From Streptomyces sp. RKAG293 (lineage in GTDB: Bacteria; Actinomycetota; Actinomycetes; Streptomycetales; Streptomycetaceae), in assembly GCF_023701745.1 (NCBI RefSeq), contig NZ_JAJOZB010000002.1, positions 45,300 to 109,299 on the forward strand: a stretch of 64,000 nt of DNA, given 5' to 3'. The translations under genes were made by a program, and so were the position numbers. The notes beneath the pieces were generated by a model. That model was not told where the DNA came from. It did not search any database and was given only the letters and a program-made list of their open reading frames with translations. Below, piece by piece: positions 1-7,888 of this stretch. Positions within the stretch are counted from its first letter, which is position 1, and every line of letters begins with the position of its first letter.

Positions 1-51
1 ATGGAGGACGCGACCGCGGAGCTCCTACGGACCCTGCTCGCCCCCGCATAG
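1..51 (+). CDS. Possible 3' end of a gene cut by the window edge
   Basis: An open frame runs from the first base to a TAG at 49-51 and reads MEDATAELLRTLLAPA. It could be the tail of a gene entering from the left or a chance frame. Too little is present to assign a function. Confidence 0.25.
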   Translation: MEDATAELLRTLLAPA

Positions 52-269
52 GAAGATCTGGATGGCACGGCGCTGACCTGCGGTGCAATCGGCCGGTGCA
101 AGCATGTGTGCAACCGGTCCCCCGCGTCCTGCAGCGCTGGCGCAGTCGACCTCCGCCGTCTCTGAGTCTGCTGCGCAGCCGCCGCTCCAGACGCGGGGCG
201 GCTCACGACGCCGGGCGCACAGCCGGTGCTTCACCCGCGTTGGATACTGCGCAGCATCCGCGCGGGACG

Positions 270-909
270 GTTGGAACGTCGACAGGTGCGGACGGAGATG
301 ACGCGGCCGGCGGTGGATTGCGCAGTGCGCAGTGCCGGGGTTCGTCGGGGGATTGCGCAATGCGCAGCGCCGCGATCCGGGGGCGTTGCGCAGTCGGTGC
401 GGCTCCTGCACAGCGTTCCAACGGTTGCGCATTCCAACGCCGGCCCTGTTCCAACGGCGTGCATCCCGCATCGTTGGAACGGTTAGTCCGCCGGTTGGAA
501 CTCGCGACGGACGGCCCCCAGGTACTTGCGCGTGGTGCCCTCCGACAGGCCCACCTGTTGCGCGAGCCGGGGCGCCAGGGCGTTGTCGGACTCCGCCCGT
601 TCAGCCGGGGTCATGCGCGCGAAGATCGCTCTCACCCCGGCCTTGCCCCTCAGGAGCAAGGCTTCCCTGTCCTCTGTCGTCGCGACGGCGGAGCGAGTGG
701 CCGTGGCGGCAGACGTTCCCATCGCGCTGGCCTCGGTGGGCCGATCCGGTACCCGGGAGTGCACGGTGGACGCCCTCGGCGCGGTGTGCCGGGCGGGCGG
801 CACCCCGGCGTACCGCGGTTGCGCACTGCGCAGTTCCTGCTCTTGGAACTGCGCAACGACAACTGCAGCGTCGTCTCGCGATTCGTTCCAACCGCCGTCG
901 CGTTCCAAC
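270..909. repeat. Two families of short repeats: GTTGGAAC and TTGCGCANTGCGCA
   Basis: The 8-mer GTTGGAAC or its reverse GTTCCAAC occurs at 270-277, 415-422, 448-455, 473-480, 494-501, 885-892 and 902-909, with one-mismatch copies at 431-438 and 842-849. A second element, TTGCGCANTGCGCA, occurs at 318-331, 353-366 and 819-832, with single TTGCGCA copies at 386 and 425. The repeats fill the noncoding stretch 52-482 and continue into the 3' third of the DUF2637 gene. They look like a protein-binding array (iterons, a transfer site or an SpdA-type site). No other gene is seen in 52-482. Confidence 0.7.
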
Positions 910-1799
910 CCCTCGGTCGACGGCGCCGCGGCTGGCTCGCCGGGATGTCCGGGCATCTCCTGGGCAGGTGCTGCTTCGCTCGGCGTCGCCGCCTGCTGCG
1001 GTTCCCCGTTCTGTTGCGTCTCCCCCGCCGCTGCGGATTCCTCGGGTTCCAGGAGTTCCAGCGCTGTGGTCTGGCGCGGGCGCAGGACGGCGGGAGCATC
1101 GATGCCGGCCGCCGCGAAGCCAGCTGCTGCTGTCTCGGCCAGCGGTACTCCGAAGCGGGCAAGCCGCAACGGCATCATGGCCTCGATGGGGGCCTTTCGG
1201 CGCCAGGCCCGGCCGTAGCGGGCTTGGAGGCGTGCCTGGTAGACGAGGCGGTCCTGCTCCAGGCGGATGACCTGGTCGTAGGAGCGCAGTTCCCACAGCT
1301 TCATGCGGCGCCACAGCTTGAAGGTCGGGACCGGTGCGAGCAGCCACCGCATGATGCGCACCGATTCCATGTGCCGGTCGGCGGTGAGATCCGCGATCCT
1401 GCCCAGCGCATGCCGCCCCGCTTCCACGGACACCACGAACAGCACCGGAATGATGCTGTGCATCCCGACGCCGACCGGGTCGGGCCACGCTGCGGCGCCG
1501 TTGAACGCGATGGTAGCGGCGGTCAGCAGCCAGGCCGTCGGGCGGAGCAGCGGGAACGGGATGCGCATCCAGGTCAGCAGCAGATCCAGTGCCAGGAGCA
1601 CGACGATGCCAGCGTCGACGCCGATCGGGAAGACGTTCGCGAACCAGCCGAAGCCCTTTTCGTCGGCGAGGTGGCGGACCGCAGCGTACGAGCCGGCGAA
1701 GCCGATGCCAGCGATGATGACTGCACCGGTCACCACCACCGAGATCAGAATTCGGTGCGCGCGTGTCAGCGTGATGGGCGTCGCCTTCCCCGCAGTCAC
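483..1799 (-). CDS. DUF2637 (SpdA-like) membrane protein with C-terminal HTH
   Basis: The N-terminal third has four hydrophobic segments and matches the DUF2637 pattern (FPIGVDAGIVVLLALDLLL, then VSVEAGRHALGRIADL, then MESVRIMRWLLAPVPTFKLWRRM). A Gln/Ala-rich linker follows. The last 45 residues look like a helix-turn-helix (LAQQVGLSEGTTRKYLGAVRR). DUF2637 proteins are typical of Streptomyces conjugative plasmids, where SpdA-type proteins help spread plasmid between mycelial compartments and bind DNA in their own gene. The GTG at 1799 is preferred over the ATG at 1820 because the only good ribosome site (GGAGGGG) lies between them. The repeat array overlaps the 3' end. It reads in the same direction as parAB but is separated from it by a hairpin. 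Confidence 0.75.
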   Translation of the reverse strand: MTAGKATPITLTRAHRILISVVVTGAVIIAGIGFAGSYAAVRHLADEKGFGWFANVFPIGVDAGIVVLLALDLLLTWMRIPFPLLRPTAWLLTAATIAFNGAAAWPDPVGVGMHSIIPVLFVVSVEAGRHALGRIADLTADRHMESVRIMRWLLAPVPTFKLWRRMKLWELRSYDQVIRLEQDRLVYQARLQARYGRAWRRKAPIEAMMPLRLARFGVPLAETAAAGFAAAGIDAPAVLRPRQTTALELLEPEESAAAGETQQNGEPQQAATPSEAAPAQEMPGHPGEPAAAPSTEGLERDGGWNESRDDAAVVVAQFQEQELRSAQPRYAGVPPARHTAPRASTVHSRVPDRPTEASAMGTSAATATRSAVATTEDREALLLRGKAGVRAIFARMTPAERAESDNALAPRLAQQVGLSEGTTRKYLGAVRREFQPAD

Positions 1800-1933
1800 G
1801 TGCTGCCACCCCTCCTGCATCAGTGTGTTACTCCTGAACGGTCTTCACCGTCTCACGATGGATTGCGCGCCGGGCCTGTTCGGGGCGCTCATGGCGCGGA
1901 TCGTCAGCTAAAAGTGATCACCGGGGGAGCAGA

Positions 1934-1965
1934 AAGGAGGCGGGCCCGCCCGGGCCCGCCTCCTT
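1934..1965. terminator. Hairpin between parB and the DUF2637 gene
   Basis: Perfect 14-bp stem (AAGGAGGCGGGCCC and its complement) with a 4-base loop. It lies 35 bases past the parB stop and upstream of the DUF2637 gene, so it probably ends or attenuates parAB transcription. Confidence 0.65.
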
Positions 1966-1974
1966 GAGCCCGTG

Positions 1975-2626
1975 AGTCACCCAAATTTGGGTGACTGCGC
2001 TACCGGTCTCCGAGCGCATCCTGGGCCGCGTTGAGGATCGTCGTAGCCGCAGCAGCGATCCCCTTCAACACCTCCGGGGAAGCGCCCGCCAGCTTGCCCT
2101 CGATGCCGTGGCTCAACTCCGTGAGCGCCTCATTGATCGCCTGGGCCCACTCCTCGTCGACGATTTCAGCGTCCACAAGGTCGGGGTCGTCTGCACGGTC
2201 GGCGTCATCCACGTCACCCAAATTTGGGTGATCCGGGAGTCGCGAGCCCTCCGGCGCCGAGGAGTCACCCAAATTTGGGTGACTCGAGGGGTTGGGGTTA
2301 TCGACGTCCTGGGGGCCGCCGTCGGCCGCTGCTTTCGTGGCCGGGGGACTGGCCTGGGCAGGAACTCCGGCGTCAAGGGCCTTTATGCGGGCGACGAACT
2401 CGGCGACGGGAAGCGGAGTGTCAGACGGTCGCCCCGCGATCGCCGTCTGCTCGATCATCGATGTCAGGAGAGTCGCCGTCACGCGCTGGCCGTTCTCCTG
2501 CGCCCAGGCGCGCAGCTTCACGTACCCCTGCGCAGTTCCATCAAGATCGAACTTCGGGACCAGGGGGAGCAGGGCCCGGACGTGCGAGGCCGGGACCATC
2601 CGGGGAGTCGCCCAAATTTGGGCGAT
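1975..2626. repeat. parS: Four parS-like palindromes in and after parB
   Basis: Four copies of a palindrome with core CACCCAAATTTGGGTG: 1975-1996 and 2263-2284 are perfect over 22 bp, 2213-2232 is symmetric over 18 bp, and 2607-2626 carries the variant core CGCCCAAATTTGGGCG. One copy lies just past the parB stop and three lie inside the gene. Two of the internal copies make the protein repeat HPNLGD. Position and symmetry suggest these are the centromere bound by ParB, but binding is inferred. Confidence 0.75.
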
Positions 2627-3100
2627 CGCCCTCGCCAACGGGTACTCAAGGATCATGCGGTTGGCATCGGACTCGCTCAGTCCGATCTCCTCGCAGTACT
2701 CGGGCCAAGTCCTGCCGTTCTCACGGAACAGCTTCCGCTCCCGGAGTGCGTGGATGGCCATGCCGCGCATCCACTGCGCCTGATCGGCATTGGCAAGAGC
2801 ACGCTCACACCGATCGAGTTCGTCGAGCTCCTCGGCGGACAGCTCCCCTGATGCATCGACCGCTTCGGTGGATGGCAACAGATCCGCGGTGAACGGCTGC
2901 GGCCGCCGCGCGGCAGGCACCTTTTCGGGGAGCACCGCCGGCGAACCGCCGCTGCTCCCGGAACCGGATTCCGTACCCGTGGGCGGTTCGGCGGGGGGTG
3001 CACCAGTTGCCGCTGCGGCTGCTTCGCGCTCAGCCTGGTCCTTCGCGTCGCGCCGCTTCTGCTGCTCTGCCCTCAGCCGCTGGGTGTGCGTCTGGCTCAC
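2000..3100 (-). CDS. parB: ParB-like partition protein
   Basis: 366 residues starting at GTG 3100, which overlaps the parA stop (GTGA). The N-terminus is a charged, Ala-rich helix. Residues about 95-150 (ERKLFRENGRTWPEYCEEIGL, SESDANRMILEYPLARAI) resemble the helix-turn-helix core of plasmid ParB/KorB-like proteins. The C-terminus is acidic and ends in an amphipathic helix suited to dimerisation. I see no clear ParB CTPase motif, so it may be a Streptomyces plasmid-specific type. The internal parS-like palindromes and the upstream parA support the role. Confidence 0.7.
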   Translation of the reverse strand: MSQTHTQRLRAEQQKRRDAKDQAEREAAAAATGAPPAEPPTGTESGSGSSGGSPAVLPEKVPAARRPQPFTADLLPSTEAVDASGELSAEELDELDRCERALANADQAQWMRGMAIHALRERKLFRENGRTWPEYCEEIGLSESDANRMILEYPLARAIAQIWATPRMVPASHVRALLPLVPKFDLDGTAQGYVKLRAWAQENGQRVTATLLTSMIEQTAIAGRPSDTPLPVAEFVARIKALDAGVPAQASPPATKAAADGGPQDVDNPNPSSHPNLGDSSAPEGSRLPDHPNLGDVDDADRADDPDLVDAEIVDEEWAQAINEALTELSHGIEGKLAGASPEVLKGIAAAATTILNAAQDALGDR

Positions 3101-3734
3101 TTCAGCAGACCCCTCTTCTCGAGCTCGGTGACCAGCTGGCCGAACGGGCCCTTGCTGGCGCCGGTAATGGGATAGCTGACGGACTGGCCGAACTGCTCGC
3201 TACGGGGGATCACCGTGGTGAGAACGTTCCAGCCTTCGTCTTCCATCATTCCGCGGTAGATGCCCGTGGAGCTGGCCCCGGTCACGCTGCGGTTGAGCAG
3301 CACCCACGTGGGGGGCGCCGTGCGGTCCGCTCGCAGGGCGGCACTCATCTTGATGACGTCGCTGATCTTCGTCTTGTCGGGCGGGTCCACGATCCGGTCG
3401 AAGTCCGCCTTCGTCGGAGCCATGTGCAGGATCACCAGGTCCGCCACGCGCAGGACGGAGTTGGTGATGTCGGGGTGGTTCTCGGTGTGACCGCAGTCGA
3501 CGATCGCGATCTTTCCGTCCGGCACGGTGACTTCGGTGTGGAACTTGGCGGTGGCCGCCGGCTCGACGGGGAAGGTGAACTCGCCCGTCACGCTCCATGC
3601 GTGGAACTGCTGGCTATGGTCAGCGTCGAACCCAACTACGTCGTAGTCGTGCTCTGCCTCCTGCAAGGCATGCGCCAACCATCCGGAATTGGTCGTCTTG
3701 CCGCCGGTGCGGGGGACACGTTCGCGATGAGCAT
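3097..3734 (-). CDS. parA: ParA-like partition ATPase with an apparent -1 frameshift at its start
   Basis: The body carries a ParA P-loop (TGGKTTNSGWLAHAL), the Walker A' segment DVVGFDADHS, the Walker B-like KIAIVDCGHTENHPD and LVILHMAPTKADFDRI. It would supply the ATPase that moves ParB-bound plasmid. The only natural start, ATG 3734 with TTAGGG upstream, reads MLIANVSP in a different frame from the body. Moving back one base in the five-C run (GGGGG on the plus strand, 3711-3715) gives MLIANVSPRTGGKTT, a typical ParA N-terminus. The intact frame instead extends upstream to 3807 with an unrelated N-terminus. This could be a missing base in the assembly, a real mutation or a programmed frameshift. 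Confidence 0.75.
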
Positions 3735-4187
3735 GGGTCGACCCTAACGGCCCGGACGAGATCACCACATCCACCCCATGCAGTCGGACCGCATCCGTGA
3801 CCCCCACAGTGGCGCCCTAAGAGCCCAGATCACTCATTTAGCCCAATCAACACCCCATCGCCGAGGGCTAGATCGGCTGTGCGGCGCTCTGACGGCCTCG
3901 GAGGGGCTTCACCGTCGCGCCATACCGGCGGCCGCGAGATCGGCCGCGCACGGCGCCGTTCTAGGCGTCGCCTATTGCCTAGTTCGCGAAATATTTCCGA
4001 TTCCGCCCACCTGGTCGTCTCGGAACGGGTCGCCTTGCTTCACGGCGCACAAGCCGTTGACCAACCGTGCCGAGCACCTCGCAGCACCGCTGACTCGTGT
4101 CCTGACGGCCGGGGGCCGCCGCTCTCCCCAATTGGGGAGTTTCGTCTCGTAGGCCACGACCGACGCGGGAAAGTCCCGAAACGCAAA
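3735..4187. promoter_or_regulatory. parA upstream region with the inverted repeat CTCCCCAATTGGGGAG
   Basis: No convincing gene in this stretch. It contains a perfect 16-bp palindrome at 4123-4138 (CTCCCCAATTGGGGAG). A near copy, CTCCCCGATAGGGGAG, lies upstream of the rep gene at 26763-26778, which suggests a regulator common to partition and replication. Confidence 0.5.
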
Positions 4188-4226
4188 GAAGGCCCGGCGC
4201 CGGTAATCAACCGGGGCCGGGCCTTC
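4188..4226 (-). terminator. Terminator at the end of the transfer cluster
   Basis: An 11-bp stem (GAAGGCCCGGC / GCCGGGCCTTC) with a GC-rich inner stem is followed on the minus strand by TTT. A second hairpin with a 10-bp stem (CCGGGACGGC) lies at 4246-4282. Both lie just past the last gene of the leftward cluster. Confidence 0.7.
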
Positions 4227-4301
4227 AGTCTGGGAGGGGTGGCATCCGGGACGGCCGAGCGCGAAGCCGGCAGCCGTCCCGGGCCGTCGTGGGTTCTCGG
4301 A

Positions 4302-4939
4302 TCAGGGCTCGAGGGCGGGGGAGGCCGAAGGTTCTTGGACCACGAGATCGTCGATGTTCTGGCGGTGTGGGTCGTGGTACGCGTTGAAGGCGTCGAAGTC
4401 GAAGGGCACCGCCTCGGCTACCGATCCCGGTTGGTGCAACCGCTGGCGCAGGCGCGCGGCATCGTGGTCGGCGTGGTGGCATTGGGTGTAGGGGCCGATG
4501 CGGAGGAGTGGTCGGCCGGGGCAGGTGATGTGGACGGCGTAGTGGGCTGGGGGCAGCGGCTGTTCAGGCAGCGCCCGTCCGTACGCGGCGTGGCTCAGAA
4601 TCCGGTAGGCCGGCTGCCAGACGCCGACGATGAGGTGACGGTCGCAGCGGAGCCAGCCGGTGCTGACGCTGCGGTCGTACGGGACGACATGGGGAGTGTC
4701 GGGGTGTTGCAGGCTCACGGCGATGGCATCGGGTCCGTGGTCGTCGCCAGGCCGGGGGTGTGCGCGCTCGACGAACGACCCTATACGTACGGCGATGTCA
4801 TCGCCGCTTCCGGCGGTCCAGGGCTTCGGATTCTTGAGGACCTGGAGCAGGGCGCGGAACTCATCAATGACGGCCTGGTCCTCGGGGAGGGGTCGGTTCC
4901 GGGGGCGTTGCCGCAGCGGCGGAAGAGACGGCGTTTCAT
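4302..4939 (-). CDS. Hypothetical protein, probably frameshifted near its start
   Basis: I do not recognise the family. From EDQAVIDEFRALLQVLKNPKPW onward the frame has Streptomyces codon bias and reads a compact alpha/beta protein of about 190 residues (SVSTGWLRCDRHLIVG, HYAVHITCPGRPLLRIG). The coupled start ATG 4939 overlaps the preceding stop (ATGA) and reads MKRRLFRRCGNAPGTDP in another frame. The two join if one C is missing near 4884-4892 (C-runs on the minus strand). No start codon exists in the body frame close to the coding part. Interpretation: a sequencing error or a recent inactivating deletion, as in parA. Confidence 0.5.
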
Positions 4940-5181
4940 CGGGAGGCCTCCTGTGTGTGGGTGGGGTGGGCGGTGTCGGGCGTCTTGAGTACGCGCGGCA
5001 GGTGGGCGTGGAGGTGCTCGACTTCAACCTGTCGGCCGCGGCCCCGGAGTTCGCCGGCAAGGAGCTCAATGAGGCCGCATGCCCGGTGCCGCCCGCTTGC
5101 GAATCCGATGGCGATGCGGCGAGGGCTGGCGGGCAGATCGGCGGCATAGCGGATGGTCTCGAACGTCTCGGTCTCGGTCAT
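4936..5181 (-). CDS. Small hypothetical protein (81 aa)
   Basis: Starts MTETETFETIRYAADLPAS at ATG 5181. The body (RIAIGFASGRHRACGLIELLAGELRGRGRQVEVEHLHAHLP) is a short alpha/beta domain that I cannot assign. The stop overlaps the next start (ATGA), so it is translationally coupled to the downstream, apparently frameshifted gene. Confidence 0.6.
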   Translation of the reverse strand: MTETETFETIRYAADLPASPRRIAIGFASGRHRACGLIELLAGELRGRGRQVEVEHLHAHLPRVLKTPDTAHPTHTQEASR

Positions 5182-5279
5182 GCACGCCTCTCGGTTGGGC
5201 GGGCTAGTTGGGGCACCGGGGCGGCCGGAGTCGTTGCTCGGCAGCCGCCCCGGGCCGTGCAGGGTGGTGGTGCGGGCGC

Positions 5280-5477
5280 TCAGGCAGTGGGGGCGGGGGC
5301 GGCGAGGTGGGTGCGCAAGTGCCGGGTGCGGGCGTCGGCGGCCAGGAGCTCGCGGTTGCGCCGCTGCTGCTCGGGGGTCAGCGGTCTGGCCTGCGGGTCC
5401 CGATGCCACAGCGGCGAGGCGGGTGGCTCGGGGTAGGCCAAGGCGTGGTCGACGTCGTGCTGTGGGGTGTTGCTCAT
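5280..5477 (-). CDS. Small hypothetical protein (65 aa)
   Basis: ATG 5477 is preceded by GGAGG. The sequence MSNTPQHDVDHALAYPEPP leads into a Gln/Arg-rich helix (LTPEQQRRNRELLAADARTRHLRTHLAA). No known domain. The size, a ribosome site within a short gap and leftward orientation match its neighbours. Confidence 0.5.
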   Translation of the reverse strand: MSNTPQHDVDHALAYPEPPASPLWHRDPQARPLTPEQQRRNRELLAADARTRHLRTHLAAPAPTA

Positions 5478-5509
5478 GGGGGCCTCCGTCGGGAGGTGGG
5501 GGGGGAAGC

Positions 5510-5758
5510 TCAGGCGTGGTCGGTGTTCCGGCCGGCTTTGGGCGGGTCGGAGACGAACCGGGTTTCGCCGGGGTGCGCCGCGTTCCAGCTCTCCGCGCAG
5601 GTTTTGTGCACGGGCTCTCCGGCGTGGGATCGCAGCGGGGTGGTCTTCGGGCACAGCACGCACCGCGCGGGCCAGGCGAAGTGGCGCCCGTCGCGCCAGT
5701 CCAGGAGACGGACCGGCACGACGGGCGGTGCCGGTGTGGGAGGTCGGCGGGTGGTCAC
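5510..5758 (-). CDS. Small putative zinc-binding protein (82 aa)
   Basis: The GTG start at 5758 overlaps the stop of the ASCH gene (GTGA). The centre carries C-x2-C, then His and Cys (CVLCPKTTPLRSHAGEPVHKTC), a likely metal site. The function is not recognised. Such single-zinc-knuckle proteins are common in Streptomyces transfer clusters. Confidence 0.55.
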   Translation of the reverse strand: MTTRRPPTPAPPVVPVRLLDWRDGRHFAWPARCVLCPKTTPLRSHAGEPVHKTCAESWNAAHPGETRFVSDPPKAGRNTDHA

Positions 5759-6201
5759 GGCCGCAGGTCGGGCAGCTGCTGGAGGACCTGCGCGATCAGG
5801 TCCTGGGTGGGCTTCCACGGCACGAGCTGCCCGCGCGCGGGCAGCGGCAGGGCCAGTGCCTGAACGTCCGTTAGTTCGAGGTGCCACATCCCGATCTGCG
5901 CCCAGGGGGTACAGGGCGGGCAGCCGGCCGGGTCCTGGTGGCAGTCGACCAGCCGGGCGACACCGATCACTGCACCGGTGGTCAGGTCGCGGCCGCGGAT
6001 CGTGCGCGCGACCAGGGGTTGGCGCAGGGCGGGCCGGTCAATGGTCAACCCCGCGTGCAGGAGCAGCCAGCCGCGCCACGGCCAGGAACGGGGGCGGTTC
6101 TCGATCGTTTTGACCCCAGCCGTGATGCAGGCGGCGTGCGGCTGCTGGATGGTGATGCCGCGGATCCAATCGCTTTCCGGCGGGTGGGTGGCGGTGCTCA
6201 T
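5755..6201 (-). CDS. ASCH-domain protein
   Basis: 148 residues from ATG 6201. It opens with the ASCH signature RGITIQQPHAACITAGVKTIENR, followed by PRSWPWRGWLLLHAG and later GAVIGVARLVDCHQ. ASCH domains are beta-barrels related to PUA; some bind RNA and some act as nucleases or amidohydrolases on modified bases. Its 5' end overlaps the GGDEF gene (ATGA) and its 3' end overlaps the zinc-knuckle gene, so the three are co-translated. An upstream in-frame ATG (6216) exists but lies inside the GGDEF gene. Confidence 0.75.
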   Translation of the reverse strand: MSTATHPPESDWIRGITIQQPHAACITAGVKTIENRPRSWPWRGWLLLHAGLTIDRPALRQPLVARTIRGRDLTTGAVIGVARLVDCHQDPAGCPPCTPWAQIGMWHLELTDVQALALPLPARGQLVPWKPTQDLIAQVLQQLPDLRP

Positions 6202-6872
6202 GCCGCTCGCCCCCACATGGCCGTGCCCGGTCGGCCTGCCCGACGCCCGTTGATGGTCGACGTCGTGCAGTGCGCGGTGGTGGCGAGGTGAGCGCGGCCG
6301 GTGTGCTTGCCGTCGTACAGGGCCGCGTCGGCCGCGCGCTGTAGCTGTCCCAGATCGCGGGTGCCGATGGTGTCCGGGGTCGCGGCGCCTACCGAGGCGG
6401 CGATGTCGATGGTGCGGCCGTCGTCCAGGGAGATCGGTGTGTGCAGCATCCGTACCAGCTGTTCCAGGCGGCCTTCGCGGGCGCCGCGCGGCAGGTCCAG
6501 CACGATCGCGAACTCATCCCCGCCGAGCCTGCCGACGGCGGCGCGCTGGCCCGCCCATGCGGTGAGCCGGGCCGCGATCGACACCAGGACGGCGTCGCCC
6601 GCCGCATGGCCCAGGCTGTCGTTGATGGCCTTGAACCGGTCGGCGTCGACCATGACCACGGCCGTGTCGTCGTGGCGGGCCAGGATGCGGCGGGCGCGGG
6701 CGGTGTACGCGTCGCGTCGCAGCGCCCCGGTGAGCGGGTCTTTCTTCGTGGCGGCGAGGCGCCGGTGCAGTGTCAGGGCGTGCACGGTCCAGCCGGCCAA
6801 GGGGAGCGCGGCTGTGGTCACTAACAGGGTGCGCTGTCCGGTCCGGGCCTGTACGCGCAGGGTGGGGGACAT
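6198..6872 (-). CDS. Membrane-anchored GGDEF protein (diguanylate cyclase)
   Basis: 224 residues. One N-terminal membrane segment (TLLVTTAALPLAGWTVHAL) precedes a GGDEF domain with KDPLTGALRR, VVMVDADRFKAINDSLGHAAGD and an intact GGDEF motif (RLGGDEFAIVL). It should make cyclic di-GMP from GTP at the membrane. The RxxD inhibitory site five residues before GGDEF is absent, so product inhibition at that site is unlikely. It sits inside the transfer cluster and overlaps the ASCH gene. In Streptomyces c-di-GMP controls the switch to aerial growth, so a plasmid copy could tie host development to transfer; that link is inferred. Confidence 0.85.
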   Translation of the reverse strand: MSPTLRVQARTGQRTLLVTTAALPLAGWTVHALTLHRRLAATKKDPLTGALRRDAYTARARRILARHDDTAVVMVDADRFKAINDSLGHAAGDAVLVSIAARLTAWAGQRAAVGRLGGDEFAIVLDLPRGAREGRLEQLVRMLHTPISLDDGRTIDIAASVGAATPDTIGTRDLGQLQRAADAALYDGKHTGRAHLATTAHCTTSTINGRRAGRPGTAMWGRAA

Positions 6873-6960
6873 ACTGGTTTCTCCGTCTCGTCTCGTACGG
6901 GGTGGTGAACCCGGGGCAGGCGACGGTTTCGACGCCTGAAGCGCCTGTCCCGGGGCGAAT

Positions 6961-7242
6961 TCACAGCAGGTTGCTGGGGTTGACCCACTCCTTCGTGGTG
7001 GCCAGGTGCCACTCCAGGACCCAGTCGGGACGCAGGCCGTGCACAGCCCATCCGTCGCTGGAGTCGTCGGGGGCCGGACGGCTGGCGGACGCGTACTGCG
7101 CGGCTCGGTCGTAGGCGCTGTGCGCGCTGGCCAGGGCCTCGCCCGGTCCGGCGGCGCGGCCGGTGAAGACGTGAAGACCGCGCCGTCCTTGCTGCGTTGC
7201 GTGGTGTATCGGGACGTCGACCTCGTAGCGGGGGTGTGTCAT
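6961..7242 (-). CDS. Small hypothetical protein (93 aa)
   Basis: MTHPRYEVDVPIHHATQQGRRGL starts at ATG 7242, nine bases after GGAAGGAG; the earlier ATG 7251 abuts that ribosome site and is unlikely to be used. The protein ends RPDWVLEWHLATTKEWVNPSNLL. No known domain. Confidence 0.55.
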   Translation of the reverse strand: MTHPRYEVDVPIHHATQQGRRGLHVFTGRAAGPGEALASAHSAYDRAAQYASASRPAPDDSSDGWAVHGLRPDWVLEWHLATTKEWVNPSNLL

Positions 7243-7279
7243 GACGTCCATCTCCTTCCGTGGTGAGGGACCACCGCGA

Positions 7280-7313
7280 CCGCCCCGGCCCCGGCTGTGC
7301 GGGGTCGGGGCGG
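7280..7313. terminator. Intergenic hairpin
   Basis: A 14-bp stem (CCGCCCCGGCCCCG) with a 6-base loop between two leftward genes. It is one of a series of such hairpins in this cluster (see also 10322-10361, 11678-11708 and 13443-13475). Confidence 0.5.
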
Positions 7314-7326
7314 CACGGAGCGTCCG

Positions 7327-7875
7327 TCAGGCCACGGCCGGCGGAGCGGGCAGCGCACGGCAGGTGCGGGCGTGGTCGGTTGCAGCGTCGCGGATCAGGA
7401 GAAAGTCCTGAGCGAGGCTGCCGCTGTGGTCACGGCAGCCGGTGCAACACCACCAGGCCGGGCCCGGGGCGTGCAGCTGGTTCTCCGGCCACGGGTCCGC
7501 CCCTGTGATCTCCACCTCGGCTTCACTGCCACCGCGCCCTTCCAGGCGCACCCACACGTGCATGGGCCCTCCGGTGAAGGGCGCGTCCAGGCGCAGCAGG
7601 ATGTGCCCGGTGGCAGTGCGGCGGATCTGTCCGTCACGTTCGGCGGTGTGCAGCAGCTGGTGCAGGCGGGCCCGGCTGCCGAACGGCTCCGACCCGGGGA
7701 TGCTCTGCAGGACGGTCCACAGCTCGGCGGGGGTGGTGCGGTCCCCAACAAGGCGCGCGTGGTCCAGCAGTCGAAGCAAGACCTCGTACGCGGCTTCGTG
7801 GTCGAATCGGCCGCTGAACTGGTCAACTCGTAGGCCGGCGAACAGGCCGTCGAGGGTGTCGGTGCTGGTGGTCAC
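7327..7875 (-). CDS. Hypothetical protein (182 aa)
   Basis: GTG 7875 is preceded by AAGGAG. The N-terminal half (HEAAYEVLLRLLDHARLVGDRTTPAELWTVL, then LHQLLHTAERDGQIRRTATGH) looks like a winged-helix segment. The C-terminal half is beta-rich with a C-C-x2-C cluster (WWCCTGCRDHSGSLAQDF). The family is not recognised; a nucleic-acid-binding role is possible. Confidence 0.6.
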   Translation of the reverse strand: MTTSTDTLDGLFAGLRVDQFSGRFDHEAAYEVLLRLLDHARLVGDRTTPAELWTVLQSIPGSEPFGSRARLHQLLHTAERDGQIRRTATGHILLRLDAPFTGGPMHVWVRLEGRGGSEAEVEITGADPWPENQLHAPGPAWWCCTGCRDHSGSLAQDFLLIRDAATDHARTCRALPAPPAVA

Positions 7876-7888
7876 AGGGAACTCCTTC

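Noticed and set aside
96..1967. 623-residue rightward open frame
   Set aside because: Opposite-strand shadow of the DUF2637 gene; Arg/Gly/Pro-rich with no domain, while the leftward frame has membrane helices and a ribosome site.
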